From contig JBEHYT010000003.1 in the NCBI GenBank assembly GCA_048498035.1, positions 62,001 to 126,000 on the forward strand: a stretch of 64,000 nucleotides of DNA, read 5' to 3'. This stretch comes from CADEDV01 sp048498035 (GTDB taxonomy: Bacteria > Bacteroidota > Bacteroidia > Chitinophagales > Chitinophagaceae). Of this stretch, positions 50,078 through 59,507 are shown piece after piece. Below the pieces are notes generated by a model. It was not told where the DNA came from and did not search any database. It saw only the letters and a list, made by a program, of their open reading frames with translations. The stretch's first letter is position 1; each line of letters begins with the position of its first letter. A program made the translations under genes and the position numbers.

Positions 50078-52888
50078 ATGAGAAACAGCATCTTTTTGCT
50101 GCTTGCACTCCTATTGGTGGGTAGCTGGGCGGCGGGCCAGGGTACATTAAAAGGGCGCACGGTGGATTCATTGACCGGTAAACCGCTTGGCCTGGCCACT
50201 GTAACCGTATTCAGGGCAGCAGATACTTCTATTATTTCCTATCGTTTAAGTACGCCTGACGGCGATTTTAAAGTGCCAGGGCTTCCTCTTCATTTTGCCT
50301 GTCGCGTGGTTATTTCGTTTTCGGGATATGGCGTTTACCGGAAAGAATTTAGCATCGATTCAACTGATCAGTTGGATCTTGGCGAAATCAAAATGGCGCC
50401 GGATGCAAAATCGCTGGATGAAGTGCTGGTGATTGCGGAGCGTCCACCGGTGGTAGTAAAAAAAGATACCATAGAATTTAATGCGTCTGCCTTTAAAACG
50501 CTTCCCAACGCGTTGGTAGAGGATCTGCTGAAAAAATTGCCTGGCGTGCAGGTTGACCGCGACGGAAATATTACGGTAAACGGAAAGCCGGTAAACCGGA
50601 TCTTAGTGGATGGAAAAACATTTTTTGGGGATGACCCAAAAATGGCATCACGGAATTTGCCAGCCAATGTGATCGACAAAGTGCAGGTGACTGACGATAA
50701 AGATGAGATGATCCGCAATGGAGACGACAACCCGAATAACGTTGGTAAAGTGGTAAACATAACGCTGAAGAAAGGTGTGAAGAAAGGTTGGTTTGGAAAA
50801 GTGTACGCGGGAGGTGGAACAGACAGCAGAAATGAGTTGGGCGGGATTGCCAATATTTACCGGGATACACTGCAGGTGAGCGTGCTTGGCTATACAAATA
50901 ACCTGAATAAACCCGGTTTCAGTTTCTCTGAATTAATGCAAACGGGTGGATTAAGCCGTACTAACAGCAATAGCTCCAGCAATAGTATCAGCATCTGGAA
51001 CAATAGCAGCGGCGGCAGTGGCGTATCCATCAATGGAATTAACTTCGGCGGATTACAGAATTACGGTGGTGTTAGCACCAGCAAAGGACTCGGTTTTAAC
51101 CTGAACCATTCTCCCAATACAAAGCGCTCTTTTTACCTGCAATATTTCCGGACGTTTGTAGATGTTGAGCGTATTAGCGGCTCCAACCTGCAACAATTTT
51201 CAGGCGATACGGTTATTACTAATCAGTCGAACCTGGACGGTCCTGTTCACAATAACGGTCATATTTTCGGCGCCGGGGCGCGGTTGAAGCCGGATTCTGT
51301 GAATAACATATTGATCAATTTTAGTTATACAACGGCTGCCGGAAATGAAGCGAAGAATAATGACGTCGTTAGTGACAACAGTAAATTAGGGCCGCTGAGC
51401 ACGGGCAATGTTGACCAGGATAATCTTTCACGACTGCATTATCTCCGTCAATCCATTATGTATAGTCATCTATCCAGGAAGAAAAGCGGTCGCCGCTTTA
51501 GTATATCAGAATTCCTTGACATCAATAATAAGAAGAACAACAACTACACGAATTCCGATCTGCATTTTATTTATCCAACGGCCTTTGACAGCGTGTATTC
51601 GCAACTGCGACAGGAGTACATTCCACGTACGGATGCGTCGTTGAATTTCAATCACAGCGAACCGCTTTCAAAATCGATCACGATTCGCAGTAATGCACGT
51701 TATGAATACAGTTGGCTGCATAATGATATTACAACACTGAATAAAAACGGCGGTCCCGATTATACGGAAGAAAATCCGCTGCTGACGAGCAGGTTTCATC
51801 GCACCAGTCACCGTGGTTTTTGGGTAGAGGGCGTGGAGTTCAAGTTTGGTAAATTGTTATTGACGCCGGGCGCTCGTTTGCTGGTGCAGTCGGTAGATAA
51901 CGAGATTGGCAATGCGTTGCAAACGGTTCGGCAGCATCAAACCAACATCTTACCATCATTTGGCATCCGTTATAATGCGCTCAACATTAACTATAATGAA
52001 GATGTTAGCCTGCCTTCCTATACTTACCTGTTGCCGGTTACCGACAATACCAATAGTTATTTTATCTATAAAGGAAATACCGGGTTGAAGCCTGCGAAGC
52101 GCCAGAATTTCTCGTTGAATTATTATATGAATGACATCAAGCGAAATTTGAATGCGGGAGCTTATGCTAATTTCAGTTTGTCGAAGAATGATGTGGTGCA
52201 ACAAATTACCGTTGATGAACAGGGTATTCAGACCTCAATGCCGGTAAATGCGGATGGGAGCAGGAATGGTTACCTGAATCTTTGGTTCAATAAACAATAT
52301 AAAGGCAACCCGAAGTTCACGTTCTCCTGGAACGCAGGAAACAATGTTAATTATAACCATAGCAAGCTATTCTTTAATGGCGAAACAAGCTGGCAAAGCA
52401 CGTTTGGTTACAGCCAATGGTCGGGTGTTTCTTTTAATTGGAATGATAAAGTGGAATGGAATAGTAGCTACAATATTTATTACAATTTCACATCCTATAC
52501 CAGCAATCGCTTTAAGCGCCTGGAAGTAGTAAATCATGGGTTTGATAATGAGTTTGTGGTGCGGATGCCGAAGCATATTATCTGGGAAACGCAGGTGAGC
52601 TATAGTTATAATGGAAGTATCCCGAATGGCTTACCCAAGAATGCGGTGCGATGGAATGCGGCTGTAAACATCACGATGTTGAAAAATGAGGCGGGCGTAT
52701 TAAAGCTGAGCGTATTTGATATTCTGAATCAGAATAATAATATCTGGACCAACACTTCGCGGAACATGATCGTTACGGGTTATTCCAATGTGTTGAGCCG
52801 GTATGTGATGGCAACATTTACTTATAATGTGCGTCCGTCTGGTGCAAGTAAGAAAGTGGGGGGGCGCGAGCGATTCCTGTTGTTCTAA
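50078..52888 (+). CDS. outer membrane beta-barrel protein with carboxypeptidase-regulatory plug
   Basis: A 936-residue exported protein. After a signal peptide (about 1-20) comes a carboxypeptidase-regulatory-like domain (TLKGRTVDSLTGKPLGLATVTV, about 24-105). Then a TonB-receptor-like plug region: LVEDLLKKLPGVQVDRDGNITVNG and RNLPANVIDKVQVTDDK. The remainder (about 250-936) is a large barrel (OMP_b-brl_3 type) with many alternating strands and Asn/Ser-rich loops. It lacks a SusD partner nearby. Such proteins may be TonB-dependent importers or related barrels; cargo unknown. The stop overlaps the convergent gene by 4 bases. Confidence 0.86.
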   Translation: MRNSIFLLLALLLVGSWAAGQGTLKGRTVDSLTGKPLGLATVTVFRAADTSIISYRLSTPDGDFKVPGLPLHFACRVVISFSGYGVYRKEFSIDSTDQLDLGEIKMAPDAKSLDEVLVIAERPPVVVKKDTIEFNASAFKTLPNALVEDLLKKLPGVQVDRDGNITVNGKPVNRILVDGKTFFGDDPKMASRNLPANVIDKVQVTDDKDEMIRNGDDNPNNVGKVVNITLKKGVKKGWFGKVYAGGGTDSRNELGGIANIYRDTLQVSVLGYTNNLNKPGFSFSELMQTGGLSRTNSNSSSNSISIWNNSSGGSGVSINGINFGGLQNYGGVSTSKGLGFNLNHSPNTKRSFYLQYFRTFVDVERISGSNLQQFSGDTVITNQSNLDGPVHNNGHIFGAGARLKPDSVNNILINFSYTTAAGNEAKNNDVVSDNSKLGPLSTGNVDQDNLSRLHYLRQSIMYSHLSRKKSGRRFSISEFLDINNKKNNNYTNSDLHFIYPTAFDSVYSQLRQEYIPRTDASLNFNHSEPLSKSITIRSNARYEYSWLHNDITTLNKNGGPDYTEENPLLTSRFHRTSHRGFWVEGVEFKFGKLLLTPGARLLVQSVDNEIGNALQTVRQHQTNILPSFGIRYNALNINYNEDVSLPSYTYLLPVTDNTNSYFIYKGNTGLKPAKRQNFSLNYYMNDIKRNLNAGAYANFSLSKNDVVQQITVDEQGIQTSMPVNADGSRNGYLNLWFNKQYKGNPKFTFSWNAGNNVNYNHSKLFFNGETSWQSTFGYSQWSGVSFNWNDKVEWNSSYNIYYNFTSYTSNRFKRLEVVNHGFDNEFVVRMPKHIIWETQVSYSYNGSIPNGLPKNAVRWNAAVNITMLKNEAGVLKLSVFDILNQNNNIWTNTSRNMIVTGYSNVLSRYVMATFTYNVRPSGASKKVGGRERFLLF

Positions 52889-53652
52889 CCAAATTTTTCG
52901 ATCACACCCAGCGCGAAAAGTGCAAAGTCGTATTTGGCCGGATCCTGCGGATCGAGTGTGCGCAGGAATGCGGTAAGTTCTTCGGCAGCCTGCCAATCGT
53001 TTTGCTTACGATGAAGCAGGTTGAATTGACGTGCTACGCGCGCCACATGAAGATCCAGCGGACAGATCAGTTGCGCGGGGCTGATCTTTTTCCAGAGGCC
53101 CAGGTCAACGCCTTTGTTGTCGTTCCGGACCATCCAGCGGAGAAACATATTGAGCCGTTTGCAACTGGATCCACGGGCAGGTGTGGCGATGTGCTTCCTG
53201 GTTCGCTCCGGTGCATCGGGAAGAGAAAAGAAATAAGTATGAAAGCCGGTAAGCATGTCACGCACATTATTGCCGTTGCTGGTGAAAGCGTTTTCCAGGC
53301 TTTTGTTATTTGTATAGTGATGTTGGAGAAACTGGATAAAATAGAGAAGGTCCGTTGCGGTGAATGTTCGGTGCTTAAAATGCAGAAAGCGTTTCAGGTC
53401 TTTTTCACGGTGATGGAGGCAGAATTGATAGGGGGCCATATCCATCAATTGCATCAATTCCTTTGATTTATTGATAATGGTAGTTCGATTACCCCAGGCA
53501 AATGTGGCGGCAAAAAAGCCTGCAATTTCCTGGTCCTGTTTTTTCTGAAACAGGTGTGGAATGCAAACAGGATCATCAGCAATAAAAAAAGGTTGATTGT
53601 ACAGATCAACCTTGGCGTTCAAAAATTCTATTAAGTGAAGGGCTTTCGTCAT
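52885..53652 (-). CDS. TIGR02757 family protein
   Basis: A 255-residue soluble protein matching the TIGR02757/DUF2400 family by its conserved stretches: DPVCIPHLFQKKQDQEIAGFFAATFAWGNR (read as DPVCIPHLF and DQEIAGFFAATFAWG), RGSSCKRLNMFLRWMVRND, PLDLHVARVARQFNLL and DPQDPAKYDFALFALGV. Members are widespread in Bacteroidota and Campylobacterota; the role is not known, although the helical layout with a lysine/aspartate pair is reminiscent of HhH DNA glycosylases. It converges with the barrel gene by 4 bases. Confidence 0.88.
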   Translation of the reverse strand: MTKALHLIEFLNAKVDLYNQPFFIADDPVCIPHLFQKKQDQEIAGFFAATFAWGNRTTIINKSKELMQLMDMAPYQFCLHHREKDLKRFLHFKHRTFTATDLLYFIQFLQHHYTNNKSLENAFTSNGNNVRDMLTGFHTYFFSLPDAPERTRKHIATPARGSSCKRLNMFLRWMVRNDNKGVDLGLWKKISPAQLICPLDLHVARVARQFNLLHRKQNDWQAAEELTAFLRTLDPQDPAKYDFALFALGVIEKFG

Positions 53653-53662
53653 TTATTGAGCA

Positions 53663-53809
53663 TCAAACAGGATTTCTTCCTTGGATGACACGCAGCAAAA
53701 TTGCGATAATTGCAATTACCAGCAGAATATGGATCAGTCCACCTGCCGAGAAAACGAAAAATCCAAGAAGCCATCCAATGATCAGGATGACGGCAATCAG
53801 GTATAGCAT
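53663..53809 (-). CDS. small two-helix membrane protein (lmo0937 type)
   Basis: A 48-residue protein made of two hydrophobic helices (MLYLIAVILIIGWLLGFFVF and LIHILLVIAIIAILLRVI) with a short basic tail QGRNPV. It matches the lmo0937 family of tiny stress-linked membrane proteins in length and layout. ATG 53809 is chosen; the 32 codons that could extend it upstream are not helix-like. It sits between the TIGR02757 gene and the serine hydrolase gene on the same strand. Confidence 0.75.
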   Translation of the reverse strand: MLYLIAVILIIGWLLGFFVFSAGGLIHILLVIAIIAILLRVIQGRNPV

Positions 53810-53938
53810 AGCTGTTGATTTAAGTGATAAGGGACTAATCCCCTTTATTGCACTTAGAAAGGCTAAATCTGTGCCAGTATAAAAGGTGTATTGTTTTTCA
53901 ATCAATTAGAGTTTGATTGATTTCAAAAAGTGTGGAAT

Positions 53939-55012
53939 CTATTCCAGCATTTTTTTGATGATGCTAATTCCCAGCCCATCGCTTATTGTGTTTTTGTTGA
54001 ATTGATTTACTACTACAAAAACCGCGACGTCCCGGTTGGGTATGAATGCCGTGAACGTAGAAAAGCCGAATGTACCGCCATTATGCCAGCAAACGTCTGG
54101 TCTGCCTGCTTTCTGAAGCAGGTGCCATCCTCTTCCTATGGTAACACCAGGAGATGCGTCTGCCGTTTTTTGTAGCAGCAGGGTAATGATTTCTTTATCC
54201 GCAGCGACGGGGAAACTCAAATGATAAAGGTAATTCAACATGGCAGCCGGGGTAGCTTTGAGGATATAAGCGCCCTCAAGCGCGCCTGAGTGCCAGTAGG
54301 GCGCAGGCTGGTCTTTATCAAAGTAGCCGGTTGCGTGTCGTTCTGTGGTGATGGATGTTTGTATGTCGCTAAGCGCCAGCGGATCCGTTATCCATTCGCT
54401 TATCAATTGCGCGTAGGGCTTTCCTGTAAGTTCCGTGCAAATAGTGCCGGCAATACCAAAACCGAGATTGGAGTAGGAATAAGTTCCGGGTTCGGGATGG
54501 GCGTTTTCCAGGTAGGTAAATAAACGGGTTGTGTCGTAATCATCATAGGGGTGCATGGAGAATGCGTTCATATTTTCCGGAAGTCTTGGAAAGCCGGAGT
54601 GATGATTAAGGAGATCCAGTACCGGTACTTTTTGGAGTTGCTTGTTTGCCTGAAGGGCAGTTGGCAAAAAAGATGACACAGGCAGCGTGTCTGATATATG
54701 TTTGCTGGCAAAAATTTTTTCAAGCAGGTATGCGGTAAAAGTCTTGGTGATGCTGCCGATCTCGACGAATGTAGTGGAGTCGAATTGGTTCTTTGTACCG
54801 GTATCGGCGTAGCCGTTGGAATAAAAAAAATCCTGTCCATTCAAGCGAACAGCCACCATGATGCCAGGAATGTGTTCCCGTTGGAAAAAGCTATCGGTTG
54901 TTGCGGTAATCTCTTTCTGCATAGCGGCCCAATTAATGGATTGTCCCCAACAAACTGGTGCCAACCCGCTCATGAGCAGGGTTAGCACCAGTAGTTTATC
55001 TCGAAATATCAT
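53939..55012 (-). CDS. beta-lactamase family serine hydrolase
   Basis: A 357-residue exported protein (signal peptide about 1-23) with the class C/DD-peptidase fold. The catalytic SxxK is SITK (Ser87-Lys90), the YxN motif is in YSYSNLGFG, and the third box is HNGGTFG in place of KTG. This pattern is that of PF00144 esterase/DD-peptidase-like hydrolases rather than a resistance beta-lactamase. Substrate uncertain. The start codon lies 2 bases from the stop of the cystathionine synthase-type gene on the same strand, so they are likely co-transcribed. Confidence 0.87.
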   Translation of the reverse strand: MIFRDKLLVLTLLMSGLAPVCWGQSINWAAMQKEITATTDSFFQREHIPGIMVAVRLNGQDFFYSNGYADTGTKNQFDSTTFVEIGSITKTFTAYLLEKIFASKHISDTLPVSSFLPTALQANKQLQKVPVLDLLNHHSGFPRLPENMNAFSMHPYDDYDTTRLFTYLENAHPEPGTYSYSNLGFGIAGTICTELTGKPYAQLISEWITDPLALSDIQTSITTERHATGYFDKDQPAPYWHSGALEGAYILKATPAAMLNYLYHLSFPVAADKEIITLLLQKTADASPGVTIGRGWHLLQKAGRPDVCWHNGGTFGFSTFTAFIPNRDVAVFVVVNQFNKNTISDGLGISIIKKMLE

Positions 55013-55014
55013 CG

Positions 55015-56154
55015 TTAACCAATTGCTTTATCCAGGTCTTCGATGAGATCGTTGGCGTCTTCAATGCCTACGCTAAGGCGTATGAGTGAATCGCCGAGGC
55101 CATTTTTGATACGTTCTTCGCGGGGAATGGAAGCATGGGTCATGCTGGCTGGGTGATTAATCAGGGATTCAACGCCGCCCAGGCTTTCAGCAAGTGAAAA
55201 CAGGTGAGTGGAAGAAAGTACGCGCATGGCGTTTTCAACGCTATCATCTTTCATGGTAAAACTCAGCATGCCACCAAAATCCCGCATCTGTTTTTTTGCG
55301 GTTGCATAGCCGGGATGATCTTCAAAACCCGGCCAGTACACTTTGCCAATTTTCGGATGATTGCGGAGCCAATGGGCGATGATGCGGCCATTCTCACAGT
55401 GCTGGCGCATTCTGACGTGTAGTGTTTTTATACCACGCAGCACGAGGAAGCAATCCATCGGGCCGGGTACGGCACCGCAGCTTTTTTGAATAAAATAAAG
55501 TTTTTCGCGCAGCGCTTCATCATTCATCACCAGTGCACCTTGTATTACATCACTATGACCGCCGAGATATTTGGTGGCGGAGTGCATTACGATGTCGGCA
55601 CCCAGGTCAAGCGGGTTTTGCAGGTAGGGTGAGGCGAAGGTATTGTCTACACAAACAAGGATGTTGTGGGATTTGGCGATAGTGGTAATGGCCCTGATGT
55701 CTACGATGTTCATCAACGGGTTGGTAGGTGTTTCTGCCCAGATCAATTTAGTGTTTTCATTGATCAGCGGCACGATGTTGTTGGGGTCCTGCATATCTAC
55801 ATAATGAAAGCGGATCCCGAATTTTTCAAATATTTTAGAGAACAGGCGATAGGTTCCACCGTACATATCGCTGGCGGCAATTACTTCATCGCCTGGGGCT
55901 AATAATTTAATAACCGCATCTGTTGCGGCTACGCCACTGCTGAAAGCAAGACCAAACTTTCCGTTTTCAATTATGGCAAGGGCTTCTTCCAGGGCTTTAC
56001 GCGTTGGGTTTTGGGATCGGGCATATTCAAATCCCTTATGCTGACCCGGTGCCGTTTGCACGTATGTGGAAGTTTGGAAAATCGGCGTCATAATGGCGCC
56101 TGTAGAGGGATCCGGCTCTGCGCCGGCATGGATGATCCTGGTTGCAATATTCAT
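55015..56154 (-). CDS. cystathionine gamma-synthase/gamma-lyase family PLP enzyme
   Basis: A 379-residue Cys/Met-metabolism PLP enzyme. TRIIHAGAEPDPSTGAIMTPIFQTSTY is the usual start; YARSQNPTRKALEEALA carries the phosphate-binding Tyr/Arg; the PLP lysine is in HSATKYLGGHSDVIQG; GGVESLINHPASMTHASIP is the C-terminal signature. It would make or break cystathionine in transsulfuration; gamma-synthase and gamma-lyase cannot be separated by eye. ATG 56154 is chosen as the family N-terminus begins here. No SAM riboswitch was seen upstream. Confidence 0.9.
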   Translation of the reverse strand: MNIATRIIHAGAEPDPSTGAIMTPIFQTSTYVQTAPGQHKGFEYARSQNPTRKALEEALAIIENGKFGLAFSSGVAATDAVIKLLAPGDEVIAASDMYGGTYRLFSKIFEKFGIRFHYVDMQDPNNIVPLINENTKLIWAETPTNPLMNIVDIRAITTIAKSHNILVCVDNTFASPYLQNPLDLGADIVMHSATKYLGGHSDVIQGALVMNDEALREKLYFIQKSCGAVPGPMDCFLVLRGIKTLHVRMRQHCENGRIIAHWLRNHPKIGKVYWPGFEDHPGYATAKKQMRDFGGMLSFTMKDDSVENAMRVLSSTHLFSLAESLGGVESLINHPASMTHASIPREERIKNGLGDSLIRLSVGIEDANDLIEDLDKAIG

Positions 56155-56398
56155 ATTCACTTGTATTGAGATGCAAAGATGAGGAATAACCGGCAAACCG
56201 TTTCTATTGCTGTTTTTACCACTCATCTATGAACTTTTTTCTTTAACAAATACTTAATTGAGCTGCTGTCTAAATCAACCTCATGTTTCAGGTCGTGTTT
56301 TCTGTTTTTCAGTATGGTAATGCAGGTCTTCAGGTTGTTTTATGACTTTGTAAATACTTGCGTTACAATTTCTTCATTTACCAATAATCGATATTTGC
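56155..56398. other. intergenic stretch with divergent promoters
   Basis: About 240 bases without a gene between the minus-strand PLP enzyme gene and the plus-strand PepSY-like gene. On the minus side, CATCTTTG (complement near 56175) is a one-mismatch -7 box. The plus-side promoter starts at 56399. Confidence 0.3.
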
Positions 56399-56429
56399 TT
56401 GGGATGAGGTGTCATGGGTTTTACTTTTG
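56399..56429 (+). promoter_or_regulatory. promoter of PepSY-like gene 1
   Basis: TTG (56399-56401), 20 bases, TACTTTTG (56422-56429). GGTGT lies at 56408-56412, six bases after TTG, exactly as in the promoters at 63111 and 63777. The AAC of the possible ECF-type element is CAT here, so this is the weakest of the three. Confidence 0.6.
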
Positions 56430-56465
56430 ACCTGTAGCCGATCATTAATTAAAAGTATAAACGCC

Positions 56466-56918
56466 ATGAAAAAGATTCTTTACATCGCTGTGCTGTTTGC
56501 AGGACTTTCAGCACAAGCTGCTCCAACGCCTCCCGAAGTAAGTGAGAAAGTACTTAAGGCCTTCCAGGAAACCTTTGTTGGCGCCCGGGATGTAAACTGG
56601 AAAGAGTTGGACAATAGTTACGAAGCCAATTTCAAGATGCAGGAAATACAGGTTCGCGCCAGTTATGACGCGGAAGGTAATCTTGTAGAGACCCTTCGTT
56701 ATTACGGTGAGGATAATTTGCCGCCAAACATCCTGGCCAAACTGAAGAAAAAATACAATGGGAAAGAAATTTATGGGGTTACCGAGTTAACCACAGAAAC
56801 CGAAGTTTCTTACAATGTTGTGCTTCGTGATGAAAAAAACTGGTATACGGTGAAATCTGATCCCTATGCCACGCTTCAACTTGTTGAAAAGTTTAAGCGT
56901 TCTGAAAGTGATCAATAA
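56466..56918 (+). CDS. PepSY-like exported protein, paralogue 1
   Basis: A 150-residue exported protein: signal peptide MKKILYIAVLFAGLSAQA, then VSEKVLKAFQETFVGARDVNWKELDNSYEANF and a repeated beta-rich pattern (IQVRASYDAEGNLVETLRYYG; KEIYGVTELTTETEVSYNVVL; KNWYTVKSDPYATLQLVEKF). The A..VNW....Y.A.F / A.YD..G.L...RY signature resembles the PepSY-like (DUF2874) group common in Bacteroidota. It has paralogues at 63186 and 63849 with the same start (V-L-x-S/A-F....F..A.DV.W). Function unknown. It has its own terminator and the shared promoter type. Confidence 0.8.
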   Translation: MKKILYIAVLFAGLSAQAAPTPPEVSEKVLKAFQETFVGARDVNWKELDNSYEANFKMQEIQVRASYDAEGNLVETLRYYGEDNLPPNILAKLKKKYNGKEIYGVTELTTETEVSYNVVLRDEKNWYTVKSDPYATLQLVEKFKRSESDQ

Positions 56919-56949
56919 CTTTCGCAGCAGAATATAGCATCCATGATCG

Positions 56950-56976
56950 TCCCGGCAATTTTGCCGGGATTTTTTT
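56950..56976 (+). terminator. intrinsic terminator of PepSY-like gene 1
   Basis: TCCCGGCA (56950-56957) pairs with TGCCGGGA (56962-56969) over an ATTT loop and is followed by seven T. It ends the plus-strand gene and touches the last codons of the convergent asnB. Confidence 0.85.
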
Positions 56977-58819
56977 ATAAGAATGCTGCTCCGGCCAGGT
57001 ATCTCCAGTCGCGGTTATCCGCCTGGTGACTGTCTTTGGCATCAACAGGTTGTTGAAGGATTGATGGTTCCAGGATGTTGAGGTCAACCAGCTTTTGCCG
57101 TGCATCCCGGATGGCTTGCTGTACTCCGGGATTCATTACCCAGTCTGCTTGCGGTGGTTCATAGCCAATTTTATCTTTTCGCCATACAATGGCGGAAGGC
57201 AGCAATGGTGCGGCGTAGTTTCTAAGCAACCATTTGGTCCATCCATCGCGGATCTTAAAATGTGCAGGTAGTGAAAACAGGAACGAAACGAGGTGATGAT
57301 CGAGAAAGGGTAAACGAACTTCGCGCCCGTGCGCCATGGAATTGCGATCAGCAAGGCGAAGCAATTCTTCCAGGCCATGTGTGAATGTATTAAAATGCAA
57401 AACGCCATTCAGGTTGAAATAGTCGGGCGTTGTATAATAGGCTTCCTGGCTGTAATTTTTTACAAAGGCGCGTGTCAGGGTATCATCCTGGATTGCTTTC
57501 AGCAGGTACTGTCGTTCAAGTATAACAGAGGCGAGGTCAGGGAAAAGTGCTGCAATTACATTCCTGGCACCAAATTTCTCCTGTATGCCGATTGCCCGGG
57601 CGGCGGGGATCTCGCGGCTGCTAACCAGTCTTCTCCGGCTAAACAATTCCTGCCAGTACCATTTATAATACTTGTGATAACCGGCCAGTGTTTCATCTGC
57701 GCCCTGTCCATCAAGCAGCACTTTGATACCCGAGTTTTTGGCTGCTTCGTACACTTTATATTGGATATAGGTACTGGCGGATCCAAAGGGTTCTTCCTGG
57801 TGATAGCATAATTTTTTCCATTCCCGGAGCAGGTCTTCGGAGCCGGGTGTTACCAGATGTTGTGTCCATCCCAGGGATTCCGATACCTGCTTTGCAAATT
57901 CCGTTTCGTCTTTTTTAAATCCGGGGAAAGATGCGGTGAAGGCGTGATTCTGTTGTTGTGTCAAAAGTGGTGTTGCTGTAGCGATAATGCTGGAGCTGTC
58001 AAGTCCACCGCTGAGGGAAGAACCGATTGCCACATCACTTCTAAGTCTGCGGGCTACGGATTGCCGCAGCAGCCGGTCAAATTCGGTTATTGCTTCGGTA
58101 TCGGATATCTTTTTATTTACCACTCCGGGGTCCAGGTCCCAGTAGCGTTCTGTATATAATTTTTTTTCATTCGGCGAATAGAAAAGTACGGTTGCGGGTG
58201 GTAGTTTATGAATGTTTTCATAGAATGTTTCCGACGGTTGCGCGGGATTATCGGTGTACCCGATCGTAAGGAAGTTGAACAGCATCCGCAGATTTGGTTG
58301 TTGCGGGACGCCGGCGGCCCAGAGGCCTTTGATTTCGGAGGCGAAGAGCAAACCGTTTTCGGAAATATGATAATAGAACGGTTTTTCACCAAAACGGTCC
58401 CTGGCAGCAAAAAGCTCCTGTTCTTTTTCGTCCCAGATAGCAAATGCGAACATTCCTTCAAAATGGTCCACGCATTCATCTTCCCACAAATCATAAGCTG
58501 CCAGGATTACCTCGGTATCAGAACGGCTTTGAAATTGGTAACCGTTCTTACTGAGTTCGTCGCGCAGTTCAATGTAATTGTAGATCTCCCCGTTATGTAC
58601 AATGCTGTAGCGGTCTTGGTAATGAAGCGGCTGGGCCGCCTGCGGTCCCAGGTCAATAATGGCGAGGCGGCGGTGGCCCAGCAGTGCCTGTTTGCCAGGG
58701 TTTTGCCAATGACCTTCCCCGTCTGGCCCGCGATGGGCCAGCGCATCTGTCATCCGGGATATGGTGTCAGTTGTATAATACCCGGGTGTAGGTTGTATGA
58801 TGCCGGCAATTCCGCACAT
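56975..58819 (-). CDS. asnB: asparagine synthase (glutamine-hydrolysing)
   Basis: A 614-residue two-domain enzyme. The N-terminal glutaminase begins MCGIAGII with the catalytic Cys2, and has ALAHRGPDGEG, HRRLAIIDL, IVHNGEIYNY and SDTEVILAAY. The C-terminal synthetase has the PPi motif GSSLSGGLDSSSII and DGQGADETLAGYHKYY. Ammonia from glutamine is used to amidate aspartate with ATP. Length is typical for AsnB-type of this phylum, and some relatives act in polysaccharide modification. It is the last gene of a long minus-strand run. Confidence 0.93.
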   Translation of the reverse strand: MCGIAGIIQPTPGYYTTDTISRMTDALAHRGPDGEGHWQNPGKQALLGHRRLAIIDLGPQAAQPLHYQDRYSIVHNGEIYNYIELRDELSKNGYQFQSRSDTEVILAAYDLWEDECVDHFEGMFAFAIWDEKEQELFAARDRFGEKPFYYHISENGLLFASEIKGLWAAGVPQQPNLRMLFNFLTIGYTDNPAQPSETFYENIHKLPPATVLFYSPNEKKLYTERYWDLDPGVVNKKISDTEAITEFDRLLRQSVARRLRSDVAIGSSLSGGLDSSSIIATATPLLTQQQNHAFTASFPGFKKDETEFAKQVSESLGWTQHLVTPGSEDLLREWKKLCYHQEEPFGSASTYIQYKVYEAAKNSGIKVLLDGQGADETLAGYHKYYKWYWQELFSRRRLVSSREIPAARAIGIQEKFGARNVIAALFPDLASVILERQYLLKAIQDDTLTRAFVKNYSQEAYYTTPDYFNLNGVLHFNTFTHGLEELLRLADRNSMAHGREVRLPFLDHHLVSFLFSLPAHFKIRDGWTKWLLRNYAAPLLPSAIVWRKDKIGYEPPQADWVMNPGVQQAIRDARQKLVDLNILEPSILQQPVDAKDSHQADNRDWRYLAGAAFL

Positions 58820-58846
58820 GCCGTAAAGATAACCAACCGGCGGTTT

Positions 58847-59497
58847 TTAAAATTCAAACGGGAGTCGCGCCTGTGTACGGTCCCAGGCCATCAGTAGTTC
58901 TGCCGACCGGGTTCCTTTGCTTTCAAATACGATGGTAAAATATTCCAGGCGTCGTGCGTCATTTTGAACGGGCACTTCGAAGTGCATAATGTCTTTGGTG
59001 CTATCTTGTGTAAGTCCCCAACTGTCAAGATCGCTGTTCAGTACAATTTTCCAGTTATCCGGGTAGGGAATGCAGTAGAGGATATACCGGCCGGCAGGAA
59101 CTTTTTTACCCGCAATTTTAGCGCTGCGATAAAGCTGTAATTCAGTGGCTTCATTAGCGCCCATACGCCAGGATTCTCCATATTTCAGGATACCATTATT
59201 ACCAAACAGGTTTCGCCCGTGTAGATGTGGTCTGCTATAGATGACTCTTGCAAATGGTGGTTGTGATGCACCATGGATCATTTTTTCGTGGGGATAGTCT
59301 ACCGGAAAATAGCTCATGTCCATGGGCGATACATCCAGGATGGCATAGGGGTTAACAAGAAGTGAGTCTGCGGTGTAAACCACGGGCCGGTTAACGCTGG
59401 TGTCTTTTACGGTTGTTTGTTCCTGTTTGTTGTTACAGGCGGTAAACAGCAGGATGGCAGCGAGTGGAATTAAATAGTTACGAAAAGTCGTTTTCAT
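58847..59497 (-). CDS. DUF2911 lipoprotein
   Basis: A 216-residue lipoprotein. The signal sequence ends in a lipobox (LLFTAC, Cys20), and the DUF2911 domain follows with SPMDMSYFPVDYPHEKM, RVIYSRPHLHGRNLFG, WRMGANEATELQLYRSAKIAGKKVPAGRYILYCIP (split as WRMGANEATELQLYR and GKKVPAGRYILYCIP) and WKIVLNSDLDSWG. It is a clear paralogue of the next upstream gene, about 10 bases away. Function unknown; the family is common in Bacteroidota. Confidence 0.88.
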   Translation of the reverse strand: MKTTFRNYLIPLAAILLFTACNNKQEQTTVKDTSVNRPVVYTADSLLVNPYAILDVSPMDMSYFPVDYPHEKMIHGASQPPFARVIYSRPHLHGRNLFGNNGILKYGESWRMGANEATELQLYRSAKIAGKKVPAGRYILYCIPYPDNWKIVLNSDLDSWGLTQDSTKDIMHFEVPVQNDARRLEYFTIVFESKGTRSAELLMAWDRTQARLPFEF

Positions 59498-59507
59498 ACG
59501 CCAGTGA

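Noticed and set aside
53939..55012. An antibiotic-resistance beta-lactamase
   Set aside because: SxxK and YxN are present, but the third box is HNGG and the sequence is of the broad PF00144 esterase/peptidase type; resistance cannot be claimed.
56155..56465. Possible SAM riboswitch before the cystathionine synthase-type gene
   Set aside because: No SAM-I or SAM-II-like conserved core could be found in the region on the minus strand.
57329..57811. A 160-codon plus-strand frame inside asnB
   Set aside because: It is a shadow of asnB, whose motifs are intact on the other strand.
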